Assembly (NCBI GenBank): GCA_020348765.1 | Contig: CP070753.1 | Location: forward strand, 68,101 to 74,512 | DNA: 6,412 nucleotides | Origin: Burkholderiales bacterium | Lineage (GTDB): Bacteria > Pseudomonadota > Gammaproteobacteria > Burkholderiales > Burkholderiaceae_E | Direction: 5' to 3' | Part shown: positions 1-6,412 of the stretch, piece after piece | Layout: each line of letters begins with the position of its first letter | How positions within the stretch are numbered: position 1 is the first letter of the stretch | The notes under the pieces: model-generated | The model's input: the letters and a program-made list of their open reading frames with translations, nothing else | Databases searched by the model: none | What the model was told of the DNA's origin: nothing | Program-made: the position numbers and the translations under genes

Positions 1-593
1 CAGTCCTGCCCCAGGCAGTTCTCGCGCGTCGAACTGGCGAATGCCCAGGCGTCGTGGTCCTCGGGCACCTCGGTGCAACTGGCACGGTCGCCGCTGCGGT
101 CGTGCTGCGCGAAGCGGCGGATCTGGCCCAGCCGCAGCGGCACCTCGGCGCTGCCGAAGCGGCCGTCGGCGAGGTTGCGCTCGAGGTGGTACCAGCAGAC
201 GTAGTTGGCACGGCCCTTGAGCAGCGCGACCCGCGCGTCGGATCGGGTCGCGTGGCGCGCAAGGGCCAGATCCTTGTCGAACAGCTGGTCCTGCAACGTC
301 TTGGTGCCGGTCGAGACCATGACCTTGCAGCCGCTGGCCAGCGCCGGGATCAGGTATGCGAGCGACTTGCCCACGCCCGTGCCGGCCTCGGCCACCAGCG
401 TGCCACGGGATTCGATGGCCGTGCAGACGGCCTCGGCCAGTTCACCCTGGGACCGTCGCCGCCTGAAGCCGCCGATGACCTCGGCCAGCGGCCCATCCGC
501 CGCCAGTGCCCGGGCGACTCGCGCCCGCAAACCGTCCTGATCGCAGCGCGCATCCGGATCGGACACGGCCGCATCGGGCGGCGCGCCGCTCAC
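1..593 (-). CDS. yoaA: DinG/YoaA-type ATP-dependent DNA helicase, N-terminal part (3' end beyond the window)
   Basis: This is the first 197 codons of an XPD-like superfamily 2 helicase. The family unwinds DNA 5'->3' using ATP and a 4Fe-4S cluster, and acts in the cytoplasm in DNA damage tolerance and repair. A Q-motif-like segment (F43 to Q49) comes before Walker A, AGTGVGKS at residues 70-77. A motif Ia region follows, STGTKTLQDQLF at 94-105. The cluster region starts with KGRANYVC (Cys133) and continues to NCLGQD at 192-197; the next codon begins TG at the window edge and is probably the next ligand cysteine. The STGTK and KGRxNYxC wording resembles YoaA more than DinG. The GTG start at 593-591 overlaps the stop of the upstream small gene as GTGA, with no clear Shine-Dalgarno sequence, so it is probably translated by coupled reinitiation. 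The helicase family is secure. The choice of yoaA over dinG is tentative because motifs II-VI are not in the window. Confidence 0.9.
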   Translation of the reverse strand, partial: MSGAPPDAAVSDPDARCDQDGLRARVARALAADGPLAEVIGGFRRRRSQGELAEAVCTAIESRGTLVAEAGTGVGKSLAYLIPALASGCKVMVSTGTKTLQDQLFDKDLALARHATRSDARVALLKGRANYVCWYHLERNLADGRFGSAEVPLRLGQIRRFAQHDRSGDRASCTEVPEDHDAWAFASSTRENCLGQD

Positions 594-793
594 GCAGGGA
601 TGTCGGGCGTGAGCTGCATCTGCAGCATCGCGATCGTATCCTTGATCTGGAGCTTGCGCTTCTTCAGGCGTCGCAGCTGCAATTCGTCGTAGGCCGGCTC
701 GCGGCCCAGCAACTCGATGACATGATCCAGATCGCGGTGTTCGAGCTGAAGCTCGGCGATGCGTCGTTTGATCGTTTCGGTATCGCGATTCAC
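590..793 (-). CDS. Small YdcH/DUF465-family protein
   Basis: This gene encodes 67 residues, the usual size of the DUF465 (YdcH) family, whose biochemical role is not known to me. The protein is predicted to be almost all helix: a first amphipathic helix at about 4-30 (IKRRIAELQLEHRDLDHVIELL), a short turn with Pro33, and a second basic helix at about 36-62 containing LQLRRLKKRKLQIKD. It ends in LTPDIPA. The helix-turn-helix hairpin and the RLKKRKLxxKD signature are what identify the family. There is no signal peptide or membrane segment, so it should be cytosolic. I chose the GTG at 793-791 because it gives the family length. A GGTG eight bases upstream could act as a weak ribosome binding site. 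The frame stays open to a TTG at 904, but those extra 37 residues look like translated leader and overlap a probable promoter. The stop overlaps the helicase start by 4 nt, making the two a likely operon. Confidence 0.85.
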   Translation of the reverse strand: MNRDTETIKRRIAELQLEHRDLDHVIELLGREPAYDELQLRRLKKRKLQIKDTIAMLQMQLTPDIPA

Positions 794-822
794 CAGTCGG
801 GCACCCAGCGGGGGCCGAGGAC

Positions 823-837
823 CGACCCGAACGGTCG
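823..837 (-). other. Short GC-rich hairpin in the ydcH leader
   Basis: CGACC (837-833 read on the minus strand) can pair with GGTCG (827-823) around a 5-nt loop, giving a five-base-pair stem in the untranslated leader between viaA and ydcH. There is no following T-run, so it is not a convincing intrinsic terminator. It could be a minor RNA structure or chance in high-GC sequence. Confidence 0.25.
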
Positions 838-867
838 ATCTCCGGAGCTTGTTTTCTGTTGTGGCCT

Positions 868-2457
868 CTATTCTATGATAGGTCCGCCCCGACCACTCGG
901 GCAATCGTCCCGACGACCAGGTTCGCGCTGGTCGCGCGCCCGGCCCTCACCGGCGACCACCTGCCGCGCCGGGGGCGGCCGGCGCGGCAGCGCCTCGGGA
1001 AAATACAGCGCCGTCAGGCGGCTGTCATGCACCGGGGGCTCCACCGCGCCGTGGCCCGGCGCGAAGCTTCGCCACCGGCGAACCCAGAACACCTGGTCGC
1101 AGATGGTCGCCAGCCCGATGGTCTCGCGGTCGCCGATCAGCACGCCGGTCACCCGCAACCCCAGTGAGGCCCGCGTCCGGTCGATCAGCTCGCAGGTGTC
1201 AGGAGCCACGCCGAACTCGCCGTCGGTCGCGATCAGCAGATCGGCCGCCCGCCAGCCGTCGGACTCCAGCCTGCGCACGGCGCGCGCGAGCGGTTCGACC
1301 ACGTCGGTGCCGCCCCCGAAGCTCTGGCCGAGGAATTCGGTCAGCCGCTCGAGCAGATCGGGGCCACTGGACAGATCCAGCTCGACCACGTCCTGCGGGC
1401 CACCGAACGCGACCGCGTGACACGGACGCCCGGAGGCGCGGGCCACGCGCACTGCGTGCAGCACGACCGCCTTGGCGATCGCCTCGGGCGCACCGGACAT
1501 CGACCCCGAGGTGTCGACGCACAGCACCATCGGCCCCGCGATCCGCGGCGGCTGCGGCTCGCGGCGCTCGCGCTCGACCGTGCCGTCGCTCTCGACCCAC
1601 TGCGCGTGCATCACACGGCTGCGGTGCGCATAGGTCAGTGCCGCCTGTTCGGCCAGCCGAGCCGCCCACAGCCGTCGCAGTCGAAGCGAGCCCAGCCGCA
1701 TCATCGCCGCCTCGCTCGGCAGCAGATTGGCCAGCTCGCCCGAGCGGCGCACGCCTTCGATCTCGATCGGCGCGCCCGGAATCTCGATCTCGCGCCGGCG
1801 CAGCACCCATTGGCGCTCGGTCGCGGCACCGCCGCGGATGCGCACTGGCTGCGCATCCGCCGGCGCCTCGATGACGCGCCAGCGGCCAATGCGCTCGATC
1901 AGGCGCGCCAGCTCGCCGAGCCGTTCGATGCGCTCGCTCGACGCCAGCACCTCGGCCCAGCCGGCCGACCGCAGCAGGCCGCGCGTGCGGGTCCACTCGG
2001 CGAAGCTCGCGAGCCCGTCCAGGCTCTCGAACAACCGCAGCACCTGTTGCAGGTCCTCGGAGCGCTCCTGCCACTGCGCCTGGAACTCGTCGCCGAGCAC
2101 CTGCAGCGCAGGGGCACGACCGAGCCGCGCCTCGAATGCGGCCAATCGATCGATGTACCAGAGCACGGACCGGATGACCTGGTCGGCGATCTCCTCCTGC
2201 GACTGCGACAGGCGCGCGAGCCGAAGCGTGCCGATGCGGCGGCCGAATGCTTCGGCGACGTCGGCAGCCGGCCAGTGGTCGGCGACTTCGCACGGGTGGC
2301 GGCCCGCCAGCAGCCGCGCCCGCCAGCGCGCCAGCGTGTCGATGCGGGCGAACGGGTCACCTTCGGTGTTGACGATCGCCGGCAGCCACAACCGGCGCGA
2401 CAGCGCGTCGAGCGCGCTCAGGCGCTCCTCTAGCGCCGTGCAGCGGAGTTCTCGCAC
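868..2457 (-). CDS. viaA: ViaA-like VWA-domain protein, partner of the MoxR/RavA ATPase
   Basis: This 529-residue protein has a helical N-terminal half and a C-terminal von Willebrand factor A domain (about 308-465). A complete metal-ion-dependent adhesion site is visible: DTSGS at 315-319 (DxSxS), Thr384 in GGGTD, and Asp412 in ATDGE. The segment ELANLLPSEAAMM (241-253) just before the VWA domain is typical of ViaA. In E. coli, ViaA (about 483 aa) binds and stimulates the RavA ATPase, and the pair acts on respiratory enzymes and affects aminoglycoside sensitivity; here that role is inferred. There is no signal peptide or membrane helix. The last 40 or so residues, after YFPEALP, are rich in Pro, Arg and Gly and look disordered. 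The GTG start at 2457 overlaps the end of ravA by 28 nt and has GAGG four bases upstream. The next in-frame candidate is a TTG near residue 23, which would lose a probable part of the first helix. Confidence 0.88.
   Translation of the reverse strand: MRELRCTALEERLSALDALSRRLWLPAIVNTEGDPFARIDTLARWRARLLAGRHPCEVADHWPAADVAEAFGRRIGTLRLARLSQSQEEIADQVIRSVLWYIDRLAAFEARLGRAPALQVLGDEFQAQWQERSEDLQQVLRLFESLDGLASFAEWTRTRGLLRSAGWAEVLASSERIERLGELARLIERIGRWRVIEAPADAQPVRIRGGAATERQWVLRRREIEIPGAPIEIEGVRRSGELANLLPSEAAMMRLGSLRLRRLWAARLAEQAALTYAHRSRVMHAQWVESDGTVERERREPQPPRIAGPMVLCVDTSGSMSGAPEAIAKAVVLHAVRVARASGRPCHAVAFGGPQDVVELDLSSGPDLLERLTEFLGQSFGGGTDVVEPLARAVRRLESDGWRAADLLIATDGEFGVAPDTCELIDRTRASLGLRVTGVLIGDRETIGLATICDQVFWVRRWRSFAPGHGAVEPPVHDSRLTALYFPEALPRRPPPARQVVAGEGRARDQREPGRRDDCPSGRGGPIIE
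875..904 (-). promoter_or_regulatory. Candidate sigma70-type promoter for ydcH and the helicase gene
   Basis: On the minus strand a -35-like TTGCCC (904-899, four of six matches to TTGACA) is followed by an 18-nt spacer and a -10-like TATCAT (880-875, five of six matches to TATAAT). A locally AT-rich patch follows, which is rare in this window. Transcription would start near 868, on the last bases of the viaA stop codon, leaving a leader of about 75 nt before the ydcH GTG. The -35 and spacer lie inside the final codons of viaA. This is prediction from sequence alone. Confidence 0.45.
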
Positions 2458-3893
2458 GCGGCCTCGTCCAGTGGTTCGTGGCTGACCGAAGCCGGCACGG
2501 TACCGTCGTCATCGTCGGCCAATGGCAGCATCGCGAACGCCTGGCGGACCTCGGCCAACCTCACCCGCAGCCCGTCGATGCGCCGGGCCGACTCGGCCAG
2601 CGCCGCCTGCAGCCGGGCGACGAAGGAAGGATCGACCCAGAGGTGCGACCGCGCCTCGTCCAGCAGCGCCGCGCGCTGCTCGCCGACGCGCTCGGACAGC
2701 ACATCGGCTTCGCCGAGCACCCGGTCGATCTGAGCCAGGCGGGCCCCGATGTGCGAGCGGCCGTAGCGACGCCGGCGGGAAAAGGCCGACATGCGCGGCG
2801 CGGCGTCCTGCAACTGCTCCTCGTCGGCACCGGTCATGCGCCGCGCCAGCGCAAGCTTGCCGCTTTCGTCCATGACGAACTCGGTCGCCTCGGCCTCCAC
2901 TTCGAGCTGGCCTTCGAAGGCCTCGACGACCCGTGCCAGGCGCTCCGGCTCGAGCGGTTCGTAACGGGCGATCCGCTCGGCGAGCCAGCGCTCGACGCCC
3001 TCGGCATCCTCGGCGCGCTCGGGCACCAGCAGCGAAAGCAGCCACAGGTCGATCCAGTCGACTTCCGGGCGGCCGCGCGAGGCCGCACTCACACGCAGCG
3101 CATGCGCGATCCTGACCCAACGCCGGTCCGAAGCCTCGATGCCACGCTCGCCGAGCGCGTCCTTGAGCTGCGCGATCGCCTCGAGCACGTCGCCGGGAAT
3201 CACGACCCGCTGCGCGAGGGCCTGCAACGCGCGAACTTCCGGCATCGTCAGCGCCTCGGGCGCCGTCTCGGACGGACCGGGCTCGGCCAGCAGCGCGCCG
3301 AAGGCGGCCGCCGATACCGGGCGCACGTGGCACCTGAACAGAAAGCGGTCGAAGAACGCCCGCAGCGACTCGTCGACCGGAATCTCGTTGCTCGCGCCGA
3401 CCAGTGCGACCAGCGGCACCGAGAGCCGCACGCTGCCCTGGTCGAACTCGCGTTCGTTCAGAATCGTCAGCAGCGCATTCAGGATCGCCGAGTTGGCCTT
3501 GAACACCTCGTCGAGGAACGCGATCGTCGCGGTCGGCAGGTAGCCGTCGATGGCGCGCTCATAACGTCCGTGATCGAGCGCCTCGAGTGACAGCGGCCCG
3601 AACAGCTCCTCGGGTACCGTGAACCGGGTCAGCAGCCGCTCGAAGTAGCGTCCACCGATCAGCGCGTTGAGCCGGCGTGCCAGTGCGCTCTTGGCCGTGC
3701 CCGGCGGGCCGATCAAAAGCAGGTGCTCGCCGCAAAGCACCGCGAGCAATGCGCAGCGCGCCTGCGCCTGCCGCTCGACCAGGCCGCTGGCCAGGGCCCG
3801 AACCAGGCCGTCCAGGCGCTGTGGCGAAGGCACCGGCGTTGCACCAGCCGCGCCCAGGGCGTCGGCCTCGTCTCGGACTGTCCGCGTCGTCAT
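2430..3893 (-). CDS. ravA: RavA-like MoxR-family AAA+ ATPase
   Basis: This gene encodes 487 residues from the ATG at 3893. The AAA+ module has Walker A GPPGTAKS at 62-69, Walker B FLDE at 126-129 (Asp128, Glu129), sensor 1 GASNE at 166-170, a probable arginine finger in FFDRF (Arg183) and sensor 2 SDRRW at 255-259. The segments LTRFTVPEELFGPLSLEAL, DGYLP and NALLTILNERxF are close to E. coli RavA (498 aa), a hexameric MoxR ATPase that works with ViaA as a chaperone-like complex. The C-terminal portion is different: after about residue 310 it is charged and helical, with a conserved-looking end WVDPSFVARLQAAL (419-432) comparable to the RavA C-terminus, then an acidic tail (ADDDDG, 459-464). 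A separate beta-rich LARA domain is not evident. A GTG 39 nt upstream (3932) would add 13 residues rich in Arg and aromatics; neither start has a strong ribosome binding site. The 28-nt overlap with viaA supports co-expression of the two partners. Confidence 0.9.
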   Translation of the reverse strand: MTTRTVRDEADALGAAGATPVPSPQRLDGLVRALASGLVERQAQARCALLAVLCGEHLLLIGPPGTAKSALARRLNALIGGRYFERLLTRFTVPEELFGPLSLEALDHGRYERAIDGYLPTATIAFLDEVFKANSAILNALLTILNEREFDQGSVRLSVPLVALVGASNEIPVDESLRAFFDRFLFRCHVRPVSAAAFGALLAEPGPSETAPEALTMPEVRALQALAQRVVIPGDVLEAIAQLKDALGERGIEASDRRWVRIAHALRVSAASRGRPEVDWIDLWLLSLLVPERAEDAEGVERWLAERIARYEPLEPERLARVVEAFEGQLEVEAEATEFVMDESGKLALARRMTGADEEQLQDAAPRMSAFSRRRRYGRSHIGARLAQIDRVLGEADVLSERVGEQRAALLDEARSHLWVDPSFVARLQAALAESARRIDGLRVRLAEVRQAFAMLPLADDDDGTVPASVSHEPLDEAACENSAARR

Positions 3894-3959
3894 CCCGCAC
3901 CGATTCTGCCCGAACGCGCGCCGCCACGCCACGCGGGGCCGCCCTGCTGAGCGTCGCGA

Positions 3960-5063
3960 CTAGCGCGCAAATTCTGCATCGCGGCGCGGCGCCTCCAGAT
4001 AGGCGCGACTCTGCATCTCGATCAGCCGGCTGACCGTGCGCCCGAACTCGTGCGCCATCGCGCCGCCCGCGTACAGCTGATCGGGCGCGCAGGCCGCGCA
4101 CAGCAGCAGCTTGACCCGCAGGTCGTAGAGCACATCGACCAGCCAGGTGAAGCGGCGTGCCTCGGAAGCCATCGAAGCATCCATGCGCGGCACCTCCGAG
4201 ACCAGCACCGTGTGGAACTGGGTCGCGATCTCGAGATAGTCGTTCTGCGACCTCGGGCCACCGCACAGGGTCGCGAAATCGAACCAGATGATGCCGCCCG
4301 CGCGCCGAATCGCCGCGATCGGCCGGTGCTCGATCTCGAGCACCGCGCTCTGGTCCCCGGCTTCGGCGAGCCGCGAGAAGCTGTCCTCGAGCACCGCGCG
4401 CGCCTGCGCGTCGCACGGCGTCAGATAGACGCGCACATGGGCCATCGTCTGGAGACGATAGTCGACGCCCGCATCGACGTTGACCACGTCGAGGTGACGC
4501 TCGAGCAGCGCGATCGCCGGCAGCACCCGGTCCCGATGCAGGCCGTCGGGATAAAGGCCTGCGGGCGGATAGTTGGACGTGACCACGAACGTGACGCCTT
4601 CGGCGAACAGGCCGCGCAGCAGCCGCTCGAGGATCATCGCGTCCGCGATGTCCGAGACGTGGAACTCGTCGAACAGGATCAGCCGATACCGGCGCGCGAT
4701 GCGCCGTGCGACCTCCTGCAGCGGGTCGGTGGTGCCCTTGAGCAGCTCGAGTTCGCGATGCACCGAGCGCATGAACTCGTGAAAGTGCACGCGCGACATG
4801 CGGACCACCGGCACGACCGCGTGGAAGCAGTCCATCAGGAAGCTCTTGCCACGCCCGACGCCACCCCAGAGCCACACGCCGCGCGGCACGGCGGGGCGGT
4901 TGATCAGCTTCTTCAGCGCATTCGACCGGGCGCGCTTGAACGCGACGAATTCGCGCACCATGCGATCGAGCCGGGACACCGCCGCGAGCTGGGGCGCGTC
5001 GGGCTCGAAGCCGCGCTGCGCCAGCTGCTGCATGTACTGCTGGCGAACCGATGGCGCGCTCAC
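3960..5063 (-). CDS. zapE: AFG1/ZapE-type ATPase
   Basis: This 367-residue P-loop ATPase belongs to the AFG1/LACE1/ZapE family. E. coli ZapE interacts with FtsZ and destabilises its polymers during division under low-oxygen or heat stress; the mitochondrial homologue AFG1 is linked to turnover of respiratory-chain subunits. Visible motifs are Walker A GGVGRGKS at 67-74, followed by FLMDCFH, the family segment RVHFHEFM at 91-98, Walker B LILFDEFHV at 128-136 (Asp132, Glu133), sensor 1 TSNYPP at 162-167, and the C-terminal RRFTWLVDVLYD (303-314). The length is normal and the protein looks intact and cytosolic. The GTG at 5063 keeps the N-terminal Tyr and the RGFEPDAPQ segment typical of the family; an ATG at 5033 would shorten it by 10 residues. 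It follows lpd after 43 nt in the same direction, an order seen in many beta- and gammaproteobacteria, where sucA-sucB often lie further upstream. Confidence 0.93.
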   Translation of the reverse strand: MSAPSVRQQYMQQLAQRGFEPDAPQLAAVSRLDRMVREFVAFKRARSNALKKLINRPAVPRGVWLWGGVGRGKSFLMDCFHAVVPVVRMSRVHFHEFMRSVHRELELLKGTTDPLQEVARRIARRYRLILFDEFHVSDIADAMILERLLRGLFAEGVTFVVTSNYPPAGLYPDGLHRDRVLPAIALLERHLDVVNVDAGVDYRLQTMAHVRVYLTPCDAQARAVLEDSFSRLAEAGDQSAVLEIEHRPIAAIRRAGGIIWFDFATLCGGPRSQNDYLEIATQFHTVLVSEVPRMDASMASEARRFTWLVDVLYDLRVKLLLCAACAPDQLYAGGAMAHEFGRTVSRLIEMQSRAYLEAPRRDAEFAR

Positions 5064-5065
5064 GC

Positions 5066-5099
5066 CCTGCGGTCAGGATTCGGTCGGTTGCACCGCAGG
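5066..5099 (-). repeat. 8-bp inverted repeat (stem-loop) in the lpd-zapE spacer
   Basis: CCTGCGGT (5099-5092 read on the minus strand) is perfectly complementary to ACCGCAGG (5073-5066), with an 18-nt loop. The structure fills most of the 43-nt spacer after the lpd stop, and its 3' arm ends two bases before the zapE GTG. No T-run follows, so a classical intrinsic terminator is unlikely. It could attenuate read-through, stabilise the 3' end of the lpd message, or mask the start region of zapE. The purine-rich GCAGGG lies in this arm but is too close to the GTG to be a normal ribosome binding site. Confidence 0.5.
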
Positions 5100-5106
5100 C
5101 CCGGCG

Positions 5107-6412
5107 CTACATGTTCAGCGCGCGCCTGTCGGACGCCAGCGCAGCCTCGCGCAACGCCTCCGAGAGCGACGGATGCGGATGACAGATACGGGCGATGTCC
5201 TCGGCACTGGCCCGGAACTCCATCGCGACCGCCGCCTCGGCGATCAGGTCCGAGGCACTGGCCGACACGATGTGCACCCCGAGCACTTCGTCGGTCTCGG
5301 CGTCAGCGAGCACCTTGACGAAGCCCTCGGTCGCATTCATGCCCAGCGCACGTCCGTTGATCGTGAACGGAAACTGGCCGGACCGATACTCGCGCCCCAT
5401 CGCCTTGAGCTGCTGCTCGGTCTTGCCGACCCAGGCGATCTCGGGTGCCGTATAGATGACCCAGGGAATGCATTCGTAGTTGACTTGCGGGCGCTGGCCG
5501 GCGATCAGTTCGGCCACCATCACCCCCTCGTCCCCGCCCTTGTGCGCGAGCATCGGGCCGCGCACGACGTCTCCGACCGCGAACACGTTCGGCGCGTGCG
5601 TGCGGCAGTGGTCGTCGACCTCGATGAATCCGCGCGCATCGGGCGCCAGCCCGATGGACTCCAGATTCAGCCCGTCGGTGTTCGGCACCCGTCCGACCGA
5701 AACGATCAGCCGGTCGACCTCGAGCTTGGCGGCCGCGCCGTCTGCATCGCGATAGGCGACGCTGACGCCCTTGCGGCCGCGACCGACCGCATCGAGCTCG
5801 ACGCCCAGGTGAATCTTCAGGCCCTGTCCGGTGAAGATCTTCCAGGCTTCCTTGGCCACAGCGTCGTCACAGGCGCCCAGGAAGTCCGGCAGCGCCTCCA
5901 GCACCGTGACGTCCGCACCGAGACGCCGCCACACCGAGCCGAGTTCCAGGCCGATGACGCCGGCGCCGATCACGCCCAGGCGCTTGGGCACCGATTCGAA
6001 CGAGAGCGCGCCGACGTTGTCGCACACGAGCACGTTGTCCACCTCGACGTCCGGCAGGTGACGCGCCTTGGATCCGGTCGCGATCACGACATGCTTGGCA
6101 TCGATGATCTCGGAGCTGCCGTCGCCCGCCTCGATCTCGAGGTGGTAGGCATCCTCGTCGCGGCCGGTGAACCGGCCGTGCCCCTTGAGCCAGTCGATCT
6201 TGTTCTTGCGGAACAGGAACTCGATGCCCTTGGTCATCTTGGCGACGATAGCCTCCTTGCGGCCCATCATCCGGGCCAGGTCGACCTTGACGCTGCCGAC
6301 CGAGATGCCATGCTCACCGAGGTGATGCTGGGCCTTCTCGTACTCCTCGCTCGAGGCCAGCAGCGACTTGGACGGGATGCACCCGACGTTGAGGCAGGTG
6401 CCGCCGAGCGCC
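5107..6412 (-). CDS. lpd: Dihydrolipoamide dehydrogenase (E3), lacking its first 40 or so residues in the window
   Basis: This flavoprotein reoxidises the dihydrolipoyl groups of the 2-oxoglutarate, pyruvate and related dehydrogenase complexes and passes electrons to NAD+. The visible part is 434 residues, out of about 475 for the family. It begins within the FAD domain at the redox-active disulfide motif GGTCLNVGCIPSK, with cysteines at visible residues 6 and 11. An ATGS segment follows at about 111-114. The NAD-binding Rossmann motif GAGVIG is at 149-154 and the second FAD-binding segment VGDVVRGPMLAHKG starts at 279. The dimer-interface catalytic motif HPHPSLSE is at 411-418, with the base His and its paired Glu. 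No frameshift or missing residue is visible. The start codon and FAD GxGxxG motif are outside the window. The adjacent zapE suggests the E3 of a sucA-sucB-lpd cluster, but the upstream genes are not visible, so assignment to the 2-oxoglutarate complex is inference. Confidence 0.97.
   Translation of the reverse strand, partial: ALGGTCLNVGCIPSKSLLASSEEYEKAQHHLGEHGISVGSVKVDLARMMGRKEAIVAKMTKGIEFLFRKNKIDWLKGHGRFTGRDEDAYHLEIEAGDGSSEIIDAKHVVIATGSKARHLPDVEVDNVLVCDNVGALSFESVPKRLGVIGAGVIGLELGSVWRRLGADVTVLEALPDFLGACDDAVAKEAWKIFTGQGLKIHLGVELDAVGRGRKGVSVAYRDADGAAAKLEVDRLIVSVGRVPNTDGLNLESIGLAPDARGFIEVDDHCRTHAPNVFAVGDVVRGPMLAHKGGDEGVMVAELIAGQRPQVNYECIPWVIYTAPEIAWVGKTEQQLKAMGREYRSGQFPFTINGRALGMNATEGFVKVLADAETDEVLGVHIVSASASDLIAEAAVAMEFRASAEDIARICHPHPSLSEALREAALASDRRALNM

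Noticed and set aside
823..837. Intrinsic terminator after viaA
   Set aside because: The stem is only five base pairs and no T-run follows on the minus strand.
794..904. N-terminal extension of the YdcH-family protein to a TTG at 904
   Set aside because: It would make the protein 104 residues, well over the family length of about 70. The added segment does not resemble the family, and it overlaps the probable promoter and the end of viaA.
1417..2433. 338-codon open frame on the plus strand opposite viaA
   Set aside because: It is the antisense shadow of a gene with an intact MIDAS motif. The translation is low-complexity Arg/Ala/Gln/His-rich and resembles no protein family.
2478..3590. 370-codon open frame on the plus strand opposite ravA
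   Set aside because: It is opposite the AAA+ gene with complete Walker and sensor motifs, and has no recognisable domain or convincing start region.
3894..3932. Alternative GTG start of ravA at 3932
   Set aside because: Possible, but the extra 13 residues resemble translated spacer and fall outside the recognisable AAA+ region. It is kept as an alternative in the gene entry.
3559..4875. 438-codon minus-strand frame overlapping zapE and ravA in another frame
   Set aside because: Same-strand shadow frame, extremely rich in Arg, Ala and Gly. The zapE and ravA frames carry all the motifs.
4050..5318. 422-codon open frame on the plus strand across zapE and the end of lpd
   Set aside because: It lies antisense to two genes with clear family motifs. 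Its composition (Arg, His, Asp, Gln-rich) is typical of antisense frames in high-GC DNA and no family motif is visible.

Overview
The window is a compact, high-GC stretch of bacterial chromosome in which every recognisable gene lies on the minus strand. In transcription order the genes are: dihydrolipoamide dehydrogenase (lpd, 5' end cut by the right edge), an AFG1/ZapE-type ATPase (zapE), a RavA-like MoxR AAA+ ATPase (ravA), a ViaA-like von Willebrand factor A protein (viaA), a small DUF465/YdcH-family protein, and a DinG/YoaA-type iron-sulfur helicase (cut by the left edge). The protein types, the lpd-zapE pairing and the strong GC bias at third codon positions suggest a beta- or gammaproteobacterium. 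This is inference from remembered family resemblance; the genus cannot be named.

Layout from right to left: lpd (6412-5107) is followed by a 43-nt spacer holding an 8-bp inverted repeat, then zapE (5063-3960). After 66 nt (27 nt if an upstream GTG is used) comes ravA (3893-2430), which overlaps viaA (2457-868) by 28 nt. The end of viaA contains a plausible sigma70-type promoter that would serve ydcH (793-590) through a leader of about 75 nt. ydcH overlaps the helicase gene (593-1) by four nucleotides (GTGA), so those two are probably translationally coupled.

The genes suggest three functional blocks. Lpd is the E3 flavoenzyme of the 2-oxoacid dehydrogenase complexes, and ZapE is often found downstream of it. 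RavA and ViaA form a known chaperone-like ATPase/VWA pair, linked in Escherichia coli to respiratory complexes and aminoglycoside sensitivity. YdcH and the YoaA-like helicase form a separate two-gene unit. Coding density is close to complete: no spacer exceeds about 75 nt. I see no tRNA, rRNA, CRISPR array, insertion sequence, attachment site or sign of recent transfer.

I do not see a convincing undescribed system. The points most worth a second look are the placement of ravA-viaA directly behind lpd-zapE, the divergent C-terminal part of the RavA-like protein, the stem-loop abutting the zapE start, and the internal promoter at the end of viaA.
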